Program-made: the position numbers and the translations under genes | Notes under the pieces: model-generated | Seen by the model: only the letters and a program-made list of their open reading frames with translations | What the model was told of the DNA's origin: nothing | The model's database searches: none | Shown here: piece by piece, positions 43,913 to 52,713 of the stretch | Layout of the letters: each line of letters begins with the position of its first letter | How positions within the stretch are numbered: the stretch's first letter is position 1 | From: JAXGXJ01 sp040772905 | GTDB lineage: Bacteria; Actinomycetota; Thermoleophilia; RBG-16-64-13 | NCBI GenBank assembly: GCA_040772905.1 | Contig: JAXGXJ010000012.1 | Location: 1-64,000, forward strand | Direction: 5' to 3' | Length of the DNA: 64,000 bases

Positions 43913-45332
43913 GTGTTCCCCGACCTACGTTCGTTCCTGGACTAAGCTGGAGCAGGAAGGGCAACTCGTCCACTACACCGACGAGGTGTTGCCCGAGCAT
44001 CCGCGCAATCCTGCGCGCCGCCGCCGATCTGGGCCCCTCCGGGCCGGCGGTGATGTTCCACCGCATTCGCGGCTACGGCGACCGGAAGTTGGTCGCCGGT
44101 GTGCACGGATCGTGGGCGAACCACGCCCTCATGCTGGGCATGCCCAAGACCGCCACGCTCAAAGACCAGTTCTACGAGCTCGACCGCCGCTGGGACGCGA
44201 CGGAAGGCGAGCTCCGCTGGGTCGACAAGGCCCCCTGCCAGGAGGTGGTGCTCGACGGAGGCTTCAATCTGCTGGAACTCCTCCCGCTCTTTCGCGTGAA
44301 CCAGAACGACGGCGGTTTCTACCTCTCCAAAGCCTCGGTGGTGTCGAAGGATCCGGACGATCCGAGAGCCTGGATAGGGAGAACGTGGGCATCTACCGTA
44401 TCCAGGTGCTCGACGCCGACACGCTGGCCATGCAGGGCCTGCCCTTCCACGACATCGCCATACACGTCCGCAAGGCCGAGGAGCGCAACCAGCCGCTGCC
44501 CGTGGCCGTGTGCCTGGGCGTATCACCCATGCTGAGCTTCGTTTCGAGCACTCCTCTGGAATATGCCCAGTCGGAATACAAGTACTGCGCCGCACTGGAC
44601 GGGGCCCCTCTTGATCTTGTGAAGACCAGCGACGGCTATCTCGACGTCCCCGCCACCGCCGAATACGTGCTGGAGGGCGAGCTACAGCCCCGAGTGAGGG
44701 TGCCCGAAGGCCCCTTCGGCGAGTTCCCGGGCAGCTATTCGGGCGCGTGCCTGCAGGTGGTCATCAAGGTGAAACGGGTCACGCACCGGCGCGACCCCAT
44801 CTTCGAGAACCTCTATCTGGGCCGGCCCTGGACCGAGATCGACACCCTCATGGCCCTGAACACGAGCATCCCACTTTACCGGCAGATCAAGGCCACCATG
44901 CCCGAGGTGAAGGCGGTGAACGCTATCTACCAGCACGGGCTGACGGCGATCATCGCCACCGACAGCCGCTTGGGCGGCTACGCCAAGTCGGTGGCGTTCC
45001 GGGCCGCCTCTACGCCGCACGGCATCTCCTACGTCAAGAACATCATCGTGGTCGACGGCGATGTGGATCCCTTCGATCTGACCCAGGTGATGTGGGCCAT
45101 GTCCACGCGCATCCGCGGGGCGCAGGACGTCATCGTCATCCCCAGCACGCCCGGCATGCCGCTCGACCCGGGCTCGGAACCGCCGGGCATGGGCTGCAAG
45201 GTCATACTCGACTGCACCACCCCGGTGCCGCCCGAGCCACCCATGCGCGACGTGGCCATGGTCGAGCACGTACCCGAAGCCCAGGCCTACGTGGATGTGC
45301 TGCTCGGTCTGCAGAAAGCCCAGGGGAGGTGA
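43913..45332 (+). pseudogene. Frameshifted UbiD-family hydroxyarylic acid decarboxylase
   Basis: The gene starts at GTG 43913 after GAAGGAG and would encode about 470 residues of a prenyl-FMN-dependent decarboxylase. Homology jumps frame at about 43943 (extra T giving TAA after SFLD), 43996 (apparent loss of five bases after VLPE) and 44362 (loss of one G before ESLDRENVG). The remaining 970 bp are intact and carry PEGPFGEFPGSYSG with a catalytic glutamate. The BsdD/VdcD-like subunit gene directly downstream indicates a non-oxidative decarboxylase for hydroxybenzoates such as gallate, protocatechuate or 4-hydroxybenzoate. Whether the lesions are real or assembly errors cannot be told here. 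Confidence 0.8.
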
Positions 45333-45336
45333 TTCG

Positions 45337-45564
45337 ATGGAGACGGTCATGAGGTGCCTGCGCTGCGACGAGGGAGATGTGTCGGTGGTCGCCCATGCCC
45401 CCGATGGCAGCGGCGCCTGGGAGATCTACCGCTGCGAGCGCTGCAACTACGCCTGGCGGAGCACCGAGCCGGCGAACATCACTGACCCGCAACAGCGCGA
45501 TCCGTTCTTCCAGCTCTCGGCCGATGACCTGGAGAACCTCAGCAGCCCGCTGCCGACACCCTGA
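45337..45564 (+). CDS. Hydroxyarylic acid decarboxylase subunit D (BsdD/VdcD-like)
   Basis: A 75-residue protein with two CxxC pairs (CLRC, CERC) and the family pattern GAWEIYRCERCNYAWRSTEP followed by NITDPQQRDPFF. These small subunits accompany UbiD-type BsdC/VdcC/LpdC decarboxylases; their exact role is unsettled, probably metal binding or complex stability. ATG 45337 follows GGGGAGGTG. The gene is intact although its partner upstream is frameshifted. The UbiX-like B subunit is not in the window. Confidence 0.88.
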   Translation: METVMRCLRCDEGDVSVVAHAPDGSGAWEIYRCERCNYAWRSTEPANITDPQQRDPFFQLSADDLENLSSPLPTP

Positions 45565-45621
45565 CGCCGCGGCGACTAGGGCGGAGACTCGTCCCGTTCG
45601 CCCAGCCAGAAAGGACACAGT

Positions 45622-46986
45622 ATGGACTCACGCATGAACCCGACGGGTCGCCTCACCCTGGAGTCGGTGGAGCGTGACTTCAGGCGCAAGTTCTCCGTCT
45701 CCGCCGAGGTCACCGAACGCGCGTGCCAGTACATACCCTGCGGATTCAGTCGCAGCATCGCAAGCTACGGACCCCACGCCATCTACGTCGATCACGGTGA
45801 GGGTCAGTACGTGTACACGGTCGACGGACACCGGTTGCTCGATTTCCACAACAACTTCGGCTGCAACACACTGGGGCACAACCACCCCGCCATCACCGAA
45901 GCGCTGCTCGAGGCGGTGACCCGCGGCTTCTCGTTCGGCTGCCCCATGGTCCACGAACAGAAGCTGGCTCAGATACTGGTCGAGCGGATCGCGTCCGTGG
46001 AGCAGGTGGTCTTCACCTGCTCGGCAAGCGAGGCCTGCCTGGTCGCCGTGCGCACCGCCCGGGCATATACGGGCAGGGCCAAGCTGGCCAAACTGGAGGG
46101 CTGTTTCCATGGGATCGCCGACGACTTTCAGGTGTCCATCCAGCCGCGGCCCCTCGAACTCGCCGGGGAACCCACCGACCCGCTCTGTGTCCCCTGTGCC
46201 GCGGGGCTGCCGCCCAGCACACTCACCGATGTCGTCGTCCTTCCTCAGAACGACCTCGAGGCGTGCGAGCGCATCCTCAGCGAAGAGGCGCAGGATGTGG
46301 CCTGTCTGATGCTGGAGTTGCAGCCCGGCGCCGGAGGACTGGTCGAGCTCGACCGTGCGTTCGTGCATGGCCTGCGCGAGCTGACACGGCGGCTGGGCAT
46401 CGTCTTCATCGCCGATGAGACCATCACGCTGCGCTGTGCGTACGGTGGACTGCAAGGGGAGTTCGGCGTCGTGCCGGACCTCACCGTCATGGGCAAGATC
46501 ATCGGCGGGGCCTGCCCCTGGGGGCGGTGGGAGGCCGCACGGACATCATGGCCGTCATGGGTTCCGGCCAGGTCAAGCACTCCGGCACCCACCACGGCCA
46601 TCCCCTGGCCACCCGAGCCGGGATCGCCTGCATGGAGGTGATGACCCCCGAGGTCTACGCCCGCTTGGCTGCCCACGGCGCTCGCATCAAGGACGAGCTC
46701 AACCGGTGGGCGCTCGACAACGGCCACCCGTTTCTCGTGAGCGGAGGCGGATCGTTCCTGGGATACGAGGTCACCGACCGGCAGGCGCACCTATCGCAGC
46801 GTGCGAGACCTCGTCAGTCACTCCGACGAAGAAGCCATGAAGATGGTCGCGCTCGAGCTGGCCAACCGCGGCGTACTCCCGCTCTTCCGAGGCCAGATCG
46901 CGCTCTCTGAGCCGATGACCGACGCCGATATCGTGACCTTCATCGGATCGTGCAAGGAGATCGTCGCCGCTCTGGGCCGGGATTGA
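45622..46986 (+). pseudogene. Frameshifted class III aminotransferase (HemL-like)
   Basis: Encodes about 450 residues of a PLP-dependent enzyme related to glutamate-1-semialdehyde aminomutase and omega-aminotransferases: DGHRLLDFHNNFGCNTLGHN, CSASEACLVAVRTARAYTG, FIADETITLR and the PLP lysine in VMGKIIGG. The frame shifts by one base near 46515 (after KIIGG, inside a G/C run) and back near 46785 (an apparent four-base insertion after VTDR), after which it runs to 46986. ATG 45622 follows AAAGGA. Substrate unknown; sequencing error in G runs is a possible explanation for the first lesion. Confidence 0.75.
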
Positions 46987-47019
46987 CGGCGGACGGCGTT
47001 CGGCGGAAGGAGACGAACG

Positions 47020-47868
47020 ATGAGTGAGCGCATCCGTGTCGCCGGAGTACAGATGAACCCGCAGCTGGGGGACGTGGCGCACAACCTTGCCCACTGTCTC
47101 GGACTGCTGCGCACGGCGGTCGAGGGTGGGGCGCAGTTGGTCGTGTTCCCCGAGGCAGCGCTGAGCGGCTATGTGTTCCGCAGCCTGGAGGAGGCCGCCC
47201 CGGTGGCGGAGCCGATCCCGGGCCCGAGTACCGAGGCCATCGCCGAGGCGTGCCGCCGTCTCCAGGCGTTCGCGGTCGTGGGCCTTCTGGAGAGAGAAGG
47301 GCAGAAGTACTACAACGCCTCGGCGTTGGTCGGCCCCGAAGGACTCATAGGCAAGTACCGCAAGCTTCACCTGCCCTATCTGGGGGTGGACCGCTTCGTG
47401 TGCCCAGGAGATCTTGCCCCGCGGGTGCACGAGACCAGTGTGGGAAGGATCGGGCTGAGCATCTGCTACGACCTCGATTTTCCGGAGTACCCCCGAGTGC
47501 TTGCCCTCATGGGCGCTCAACTGCTCGTGACCATCACCAACTGGCCTGACGATATCGAGTTCGTCCCCGATCACATCGTGCAGACCAGAGCCCGGGAGAA
47601 CGTCGTGAACCACATCGCGGTCAACCGGGCCGGGGAGGAGCGAGGCGTGAGATTCATCGGGCGCAGCAAGATAGCGGACCCCACGGGCGCCGCCCTGGTC
47701 GAAGGCCGACACTTCGCGGAGGACCTGATCTTCGCCGACCTCGATCCATCCGCGGCCGACCAAAAGCACCGGGTCATGATACCGGGGGAGCTGGAGGTGG
47801 ACATGCTCAACGATAGGCGGCCCGAGTTCTACGGTCTGCTGGCCGAAGGCGATACCCCGCAGGCTTGA
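47020..47868 (+). CDS. Nitrilase-superfamily carbon-nitrogen hydrolase
   Basis: A 282-residue amidase with the full Glu-Lys-Cys triad: VVFPEAALSGY, KYRKLHLP and LSICYDLDFPEYPR. Length and motifs fit omega-amidase or N-carbamoyl-type hydrolases. ATG 47020 follows GAAGGAG, 33 bp after the broken aminotransferase gene, so the two may have worked on one amino compound. It is the first fully intact sizeable gene after the decayed stretch. Confidence 0.9.
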   Translation: MSERIRVAGVQMNPQLGDVAHNLAHCLGLLRTAVEGGAQLVVFPEAALSGYVFRSLEEAAPVAEPIPGPSTEAIAEACRRLQAFAVVGLLEREGQKYYNASALVGPEGLIGKYRKLHLPYLGVDRFVCPGDLAPRVHETSVGRIGLSICYDLDFPEYPRVLALMGAQLLVTITNWPDDIEFVPDHIVQTRARENVVNHIAVNRAGEERGVRFIGRSKIADPTGAALVEGRHFAEDLIFADLDPSAADQKHRVMIPGELEVDMLNDRRPEFYGLLAEGDTPQA

Positions 47869-47970
47869 TGGCGCGGGAGTCTGGGTACACACTGTGGACA
47901 GGCTGATGCCTCCGCACGATCTCGCAGGACAGCAGGTGCCGCACAACGACGATCGCAGAGGAGTGTCGAC

Positions 47971-49422
47971 ATGGCTGACGACGAACCCAGGATGACCACC
48001 AACGACGCCGGGATCCCGGTGTCAAGCCAGGAGTTCTCGCTCACGGTGGGACCGGACGGACCGATATTGCTGCACGACCATTACCTCGTCGAGCAGATGG
48101 CGGCCTTCAACCGGGAGATGATCCCCGACCGCCAGCCGCACGCCAAAGGCTCCGGGGCCTTCGGTCGCTTCGAGGTGACTCAGGACGTCAGTGCCTACAC
48201 CAAGGCGGCGCTGTTCCAGCCGGGCACGAAGACCGAGGTGCTGGCTCGGTTCTCAACGGTGGCCGGTGAGAGCGGCAGCCCCGACACCTGGCGCGACGTC
48301 CGCGGCTTCGCCCTCAAGTTCTACACCACCGAGGGCAACTACGACATGGTGGGCAACAACACGCCGGTGTTCTTCCTTCGTGACCCCATGAAGTTCCAGC
48401 ACTTCATCCACTCGCAGAAGCGTCGGGCCGACAGCGGCCTGCGCGACAACGACATGCAGTGGGATTTCTGGACCCTGTCTCCCGAGTCGGCGCATCAGGT
48501 CACCATCCTCATGAGCGATCGCGGCATCCCCAAGAGCTACCGGCACATGAACGGCTACACGAGTCACACCTACATGTGGGTGAACGCCAAGGGCGAGCGG
48601 TTCTGGGTGAAGTATCACTTCAAGACCGACCAGGGTATCGAGTTTCTGACTCAGGAAGAGGGTGACCGTATCGCGGGCCAGGACGCTGACTACCACCGGC
48701 GCGACCTGTTCGAGGCCATCGCGCGCGGGGATCATCCCAGTTGGACTCTGAAGGTCCAGATCATGCCCTTCGAAGAGGCGAAGACCTACCGCTTCAACCC
48801 ATTCGATCTCACCAAGGTATGGCCGCATGCCGACTATCCGCTGCACGAGGTGGGCCGGTTGACGTTGGACCGCAATCCCAGCGATTTCCACACCGAGATC
48901 GAGCAGGCGGCGTTCGAGCCCAACAACCTGGTGCCGGGCATCGGTCCCAGTCCCGACAAGATGCTCCTCGCCCGTCTCCTCTCCTACGCCGACGCGCATC
49001 GCGCCCGACTGGGTGTCAACTACAGGCAGATTCCGGTCAACCGGCCCAAGAGCCCGGTGAACAGCTACAGCAAGGGGGGCGCGATGCGGATGGACAACGT
49101 GTCCGACCCCGTGTATGCGCCCAACTCCAAGGGCGGCCCGGTGCCCGACGCCGGGCGTTATCCCGAGGATGCAGTGTGGGATGCCAGCGGCGAGTTCATC
49201 CGCGCGGCGTACTCCCTGCGCAAGGATGATGATGACTGGGGACAGCCGGGCACTCTGGTGCGCAAGGTCATGAACGATGAAGAGCGCGACCGGCTGGTGA
49301 CGAACGTCGTCGGCCATCTTAAGGCCGGGGTGAGTGAGCCTGTCCTGGAACGTGCTTTTGAATACTGGCGCAACATCGACAAGGAGATCGGCGACCGCAT
49401 CGCCAAGGGCGTCAAGGGTTGA
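47971..49422 (+). CDS. katA: Monofunctional heme catalase (clade 3)
   Basis: A 483-residue catalase that dismutates hydrogen peroxide. Motifs: KGSGAFGRFEVTQDV, RFSTVAGESGSPDTWRDVRG, NTPVFFLRDPMKF and the heme-ligand tyrosine in RLLSYADAHRARLG. The usual catalytic His segment reads PHAKGSG. Size matches small-subunit catalases. ATG 47971 follows GAGGAG, and a hairpin follows the stop. It shows exposure to oxygen in an otherwise anaerobic-looking gene set. Confidence 0.95.
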   Translation: MADDEPRMTTNDAGIPVSSQEFSLTVGPDGPILLHDHYLVEQMAAFNREMIPDRQPHAKGSGAFGRFEVTQDVSAYTKAALFQPGTKTEVLARFSTVAGESGSPDTWRDVRGFALKFYTTEGNYDMVGNNTPVFFLRDPMKFQHFIHSQKRRADSGLRDNDMQWDFWTLSPESAHQVTILMSDRGIPKSYRHMNGYTSHTYMWVNAKGERFWVKYHFKTDQGIEFLTQEEGDRIAGQDADYHRRDLFEAIARGDHPSWTLKVQIMPFEEAKTYRFNPFDLTKVWPHADYPLHEVGRLTLDRNPSDFHTEIEQAAFEPNNLVPGIGPSPDKMLLARLLSYADAHRARLGVNYRQIPVNRPKSPVNSYSKGGAMRMDNVSDPVYAPNSKGGPVPDAGRYPEDAVWDASGEFIRAAYSLRKDDDDWGQPGTLVRKVMNDEERDRLVTNVVGHLKAGVSEPVLERAFEYWRNIDKEIGDRIAKGVKG

Positions 49423-49437
49423 CGGATCTGTGAGTAC

Positions 49438-49466
49438 GGGGCCCCGGCGGACACCGCCGGGGCCCC
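49438..49466. terminator. Hairpin after catalase
   Basis: GGGGCCCCGGCGG (49438-49450) pairs perfectly with 49454-49466 around a three-base loop. No T-tract. Confidence 0.7.
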
Positions 49467-49603
49467 GTCGCCCCGATGGGCAGCGCTCGCGCATGTGACC
49501 GGACGCCGGTGCGGACGCGTGTTCGCCTACCATCGGTATCTCGAGGTCCTGAGCGAGGGGGCGGAGCCGCTCTGAACCCCGTGCCCCCGAGCCTCTGCGG
49601 TTG

Positions 49604-49609
49604 TAGAAT
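49604..49609 (+). promoter_or_regulatory. Candidate -10 (TAGAAT) for the kinase/regulator operon
   Basis: TAGAAT lies 65 bases upstream of the kinase start; no good -35 is visible. Confidence 0.35.
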
Positions 49610-49673
49610 CGTATGAGGGTGTCGGCGGCCGCAACGGCTGCAGGCCGGTCGCTTCATCTGACGGGGGAGGATA

Positions 49674-51374
49674 TTGTCGTACGCGTACACCGGCTATCTG
49701 TGGCCGGCTCTGATCTCATCGGTGCTCACCGCCTCGCTGGCGTGGTACGCGTGGCGCCATCGCGAGGTGGCCGGCGCCCGTCCGTTCGCGCTGGGCTGCC
49801 TGTTCGCCGCTGCGTGGTCGCTGGGCGCCCTGTTCGAGATCGCGGCGCAGGACGCCGACACCAAGGTGTTCTGGCTGCGCTTTCTCACCGTCTGGCAACT
49901 CCCCATGGTGACCGCGGCCACCTTCTTCCTCCTGGAATATGCCGGCTTGAGGCGGAAGCTCTCCGCTCGCTTGCTCGCGCTCCTGTGGGTGCCACCCATC
50001 CTGTTCGCCATAGTCATCGCGACCGACCATCTGCACCACCTGGCCTGGACCGCATTTCCCCTCGTGGGGGACTCTATTGCGGCGAATCGTGGCCTCACGA
50101 CCAACATCGTCCTGGCCTACAGCTATCTCGTGGCGCTGTTCAACGTCGGTGTATTGGTGTGGTTGTTCGTGACCTCTCCTCGCCACCGTTGGCCTGCCGG
50201 GCTGCTGATCGCCGGGCAAGTAGGGGCCCGCGCCGTGTTCGAGTTGGGCACCCGCTCGGGAGTCATCTCCCAGGTGGGGATGGACCCCGTTGTCCTTCTG
50301 GTGCTGTTCGGGCTGTACGGGGTGGCCTTGTTCCGCTTCCATGTGTTCGATCCTGTGCCCGCGGCGCGAGCCATGGCCTTGGAGCAGATGCAGGAGGGGA
50401 TGCTGGTGCTGGATGTGGAAGGGCGGATCGCCTACGTGAATCCGGCGGCGGAACAAGCGCTGGGCCGGCCTGCGGCCGCGCTGCGCGGGCTGCCGGCGCG
50501 GGACGCGCTTCCATGCAAGGGAGTGCTGGATGACCTCGATGCCGGGGTCCAGACGGCGCTGTGTGTTGTCGACCTCGGCGCCGATTCCGGTGTCCGTCAC
50601 TACACTGTGGAAGCGACTTCGCTCCGCGACAGGAGCGGAGAGGAACTCGGGCGGTTGCTCCTGCTACACGATGTGACGGAGCAGACGCGGGCCCAGGCTC
50701 GGGTGATGGAGCAGGAGCGGGCACTTGCCGTCCTGCGCGAGCGCGAGCATCTGGCTCGAGAGTTGCACGACGGGGTGGCTCAGGTTCTGGGGTTCCTCAG
50801 CCTCCAGGCCCAGACCGTCGGCAAGCGTCTACGTGACGGCGACCCGAACGGTGCGCTGCCCTTGGCCGACCGGCTGGCTGAGGTGGCGCGGGGCGCGCAG
50901 GTGGAAGTGCGCGATTCCATCCTGGCTCTCAAGGCCGGCTCGTCAAAGGATTGGGAGTTCCTCGCGACACTCCGCCGCTACCTGGATGACGTGCGTGGCG
51001 ATCACGGCCTCCAGACCGACCTGCTGGTGGGGACAGATGTGGGCGAGCGCTCGTTCGATCCCAAGACCTCGGTGCAACTGCTGCGGGTCATCCAGGAAGC
51101 TGTGACCAACGCCCGCCGCCACGGGAAGGCGGGCAGTGTGAAGATCGACATCGAGCGGTCCGACGGATGGGTGCACATCGGTATCGCTGATGACGGTTCC
51201 GGCTTCGACCCTGTTGCCGCCGAGCGAAACGCCCGCGGTCACTTCGGCCTTGGCTTCATGCGGGAACGGATGGCAGAGGTCGGGGGGAGCATCGAGGTCG
51301 ATTCTCACCCCGGGGGCGGTACCCGGGTGCGTCTGCGGGCGCCGGTGGCGCGGGAGGGGGAGGAGAGGTTGTGA
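49674..51374 (+). CDS. 7TM sensor histidine kinase (NarL-partner type)
   Basis: A 566-residue kinase: an N-terminal seven-helix membrane module of the HisKA_7TM kind (residues about 5-230), a PAS domain (MQEGMLVLDVEGRIAYVNPA), a HisKA_3 dimerisation domain with the phosphoacceptor in ARELHDGVAQVLG, and a HATPase domain (EAVTNARRHG; IADDGSGFDP). TTG 49674 follows GGGGGAGG. It overlaps the response regulator gene by four bases. The signal is unknown; membrane-embedded ligands are typical for this module. Confidence 0.9.
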   Translation: MSYAYTGYLWPALISSVLTASLAWYAWRHREVAGARPFALGCLFAAAWSLGALFEIAAQDADTKVFWLRFLTVWQLPMVTAATFFLLEYAGLRRKLSARLLALLWVPPILFAIVIATDHLHHLAWTAFPLVGDSIAANRGLTTNIVLAYSYLVALFNVGVLVWLFVTSPRHRWPAGLLIAGQVGARAVFELGTRSGVISQVGMDPVVLLVLFGLYGVALFRFHVFDPVPAARAMALEQMQEGMLVLDVEGRIAYVNPAAEQALGRPAAALRGLPARDALPCKGVLDDLDAGVQTALCVVDLGADSGVRHYTVEATSLRDRSGEELGRLLLLHDVTEQTRAQARVMEQERALAVLREREHLARELHDGVAQVLGFLSLQAQTVGKRLRDGDPNGALPLADRLAEVARGAQVEVRDSILALKAGSSKDWEFLATLRRYLDDVRGDHGLQTDLLVGTDVGERSFDPKTSVQLLRVIQEAVTNARRHGKAGSVKIDIERSDGWVHIGIADDGSGFDPVAAERNARGHFGLGFMRERMAEVGGSIEVDSHPGGGTRVRLRAPVAREGEERL

Positions 51375-52075
51375 GAGTGCTCCTGGCTGATGACCATGCG
51401 CTGCTTCTGGAGGGGCTGAAGAACCTGCTCGAGGCGCACGGGTTGGAGGTGGTGGGCCTGGCGAGGAACGGCCGCGAGGCGGCGGCGCGGGCGCGGGAGG
51501 TGCATCCCGACGTGATCCTCATGGACGTGCGCATGCCCGAGGTCGACGGGCTCGCCGCCACTCGTGCCATCAAAGCCGAGATGCCCGACATGAAGATCAT
51601 CATCCTGACAACGTCCACCGAGGAACAGGATTTGTTCGAGGCCATCAAAGCCGGGGCCGGTGGCTATCTGCTCAAGAGCATGGAGGCCGACAGCCTCGTC
51701 GACGCGCTGCGGGACGTAGAGGAGGGGATCCCGCCGTTCGCACCCGGGCTCGCGACGAAGCTGCTGCAGGAGTTCGCGCGCGAAGGCCGGGCGGCGGAGG
51801 CGGCATCCGCACCTGCTGCGTCGCCCACCCCGCCGCTGGTGCGAGACGAAGACGAAGAGCCGCTGACGGCGCGTCAGCGTGACGTTCTCACATTCGTGGC
51901 CCAGGGCATGCCGTACAAGCAGGTGGGTGCGCGCCTATCGCTGAGCCCGCGCACGGTGAAGTACCACATGGCCGAGATCATGCGCAAACTGCATCTGCAG
52001 AACCGCGCCCAACTGCTGGCCCAAGTCGGCCGCTTGACTGCCGCGGGCGAGATCGACACGGGGGAGCCCCGCTAG
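51371..52075 (+). CDS. NarL/FixJ-family response regulator
   Basis: A 234-residue regulator with receiver (LLADDHALLLEGLKNLL; phosphoacceptor in VILMDVRMPEVDG; conserved lysine in YLLKSMEADSL) and a LuxR-type helix-turn-helix (LTARQRDVLTFVAQGMPYKQ). An Ala/Pro linker of about 25 residues separates them. GTG 51371 overlaps the kinase stop. Repeated TGTCCCT boxes just downstream are candidate targets. Confidence 0.93.
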   Translation: MRVLLADDHALLLEGLKNLLEAHGLEVVGLARNGREAAARAREVHPDVILMDVRMPEVDGLAATRAIKAEMPDMKIIILTTSTEEQDLFEAIKAGAGGYLLKSMEADSLVDALRDVEEGIPPFAPGLATKLLQEFAREGRAAEAASAPAASPTPPLVRDEDEEPLTARQRDVLTFVAQGMPYKQVGARLSLSPRTVKYHMAEIMRKLHLQNRAQLLAQVGRLTAAGEIDTGEPR

Positions 52076-52129
52076 AGCGCCCCGACGCCTGCTCGCGGCG
52101 GAGCCGAGTGCCTGTTGTCCGCGCCTGTC

Positions 52130-52209
52130 GACTGTCTCAAGGGACAGTCTCATCGTCTTCTTGGCTGTTGGGCCGACTGTCCCTCGTCTGTCCCTCGTCT
52201 GTCCCTCGA
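52130..52209. promoter_or_regulatory. TGTCCCT repeat cluster
   Basis: An inverted repeat GACTGTC-N6-GACAGTC (52130-52149) is followed by three consecutive 11-bp units of CTGTCCCTCGT type (52177-52209). Eleven-base phasing puts all copies on one helix face. It lies between the NarL-type regulator and the lone-receiver and secreted-protein genes. Confidence 0.5.
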
Positions 52210-52319
52210 GACATTGTGGGTGAGTAGCACTTTTTCCACACTTGCATATAGGGAGCCGCTCTGAGGCGCGGTGCCTACGACTCTCGGGCAGGCAGGAAGA
52301 GCAAGGACGGCGGGGACGC

Positions 52320-52667
52320 ATGGAGCGTCGGAAACACATTCTTCTTTACGGCGATTCGGTGGTGCTGGGATGCATCGGCGCCAGTCTGCAGCGGGCGGGC
52401 AGCTTCGAGGTGACGCGCCTTTCGGCGCCGCTCCCGGGTCCGATCGAACTCGAGGCCTTGGCGCCTGACGTCATCCTCTTCGATGCCGAGACCGGCCAGC
52501 CTGGACCGGCGTTTGCACTACTCAAGGAGCATCCGGGCCTGCTCCTGCTCTCCATCGACCCCGACGGCAATCTGGTGCAGCTGTGGTCCGGCCGCCAGTA
52601 CCAGGAACTCTCGACTGAGCAACTCGCCGCGCTCATCGAGGCGGGCTCTCCAGTCGAAGCGGCGTAG
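52320..52667 (+). CDS. Small stand-alone receiver-like protein
   Basis: A 115-residue protein with the alternating strand/helix pattern of a CheY-like receiver: HILLYGDSVVLGCIGASLQR, then APDVILFDAETGQPGPAFAL with an aspartate in the phosphoacceptor position. The acidic pair after strand 1 is reduced to one Asp and no conserved C-terminal lysine is evident, so phosphorylation is doubtful. No output domain. ATG 52320 follows a GA-rich site. The next gene, 46 bp on, encodes the large secreted protein. Confidence 0.65.
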   Translation: MERRKHILLYGDSVVLGCIGASLQRAGSFEVTRLSAPLPGPIELEALAPDVILFDAETGQPGPAFALLKEHPGLLLLSIDPDGNLVQLWSGRQYQELSTEQLAALIEAGSPVEAA

Positions 52668-52713
52668 ACGTGTGTAGACGTGTGGATTCATTCAGATCGT
52701 GGGAGGGACTAGC

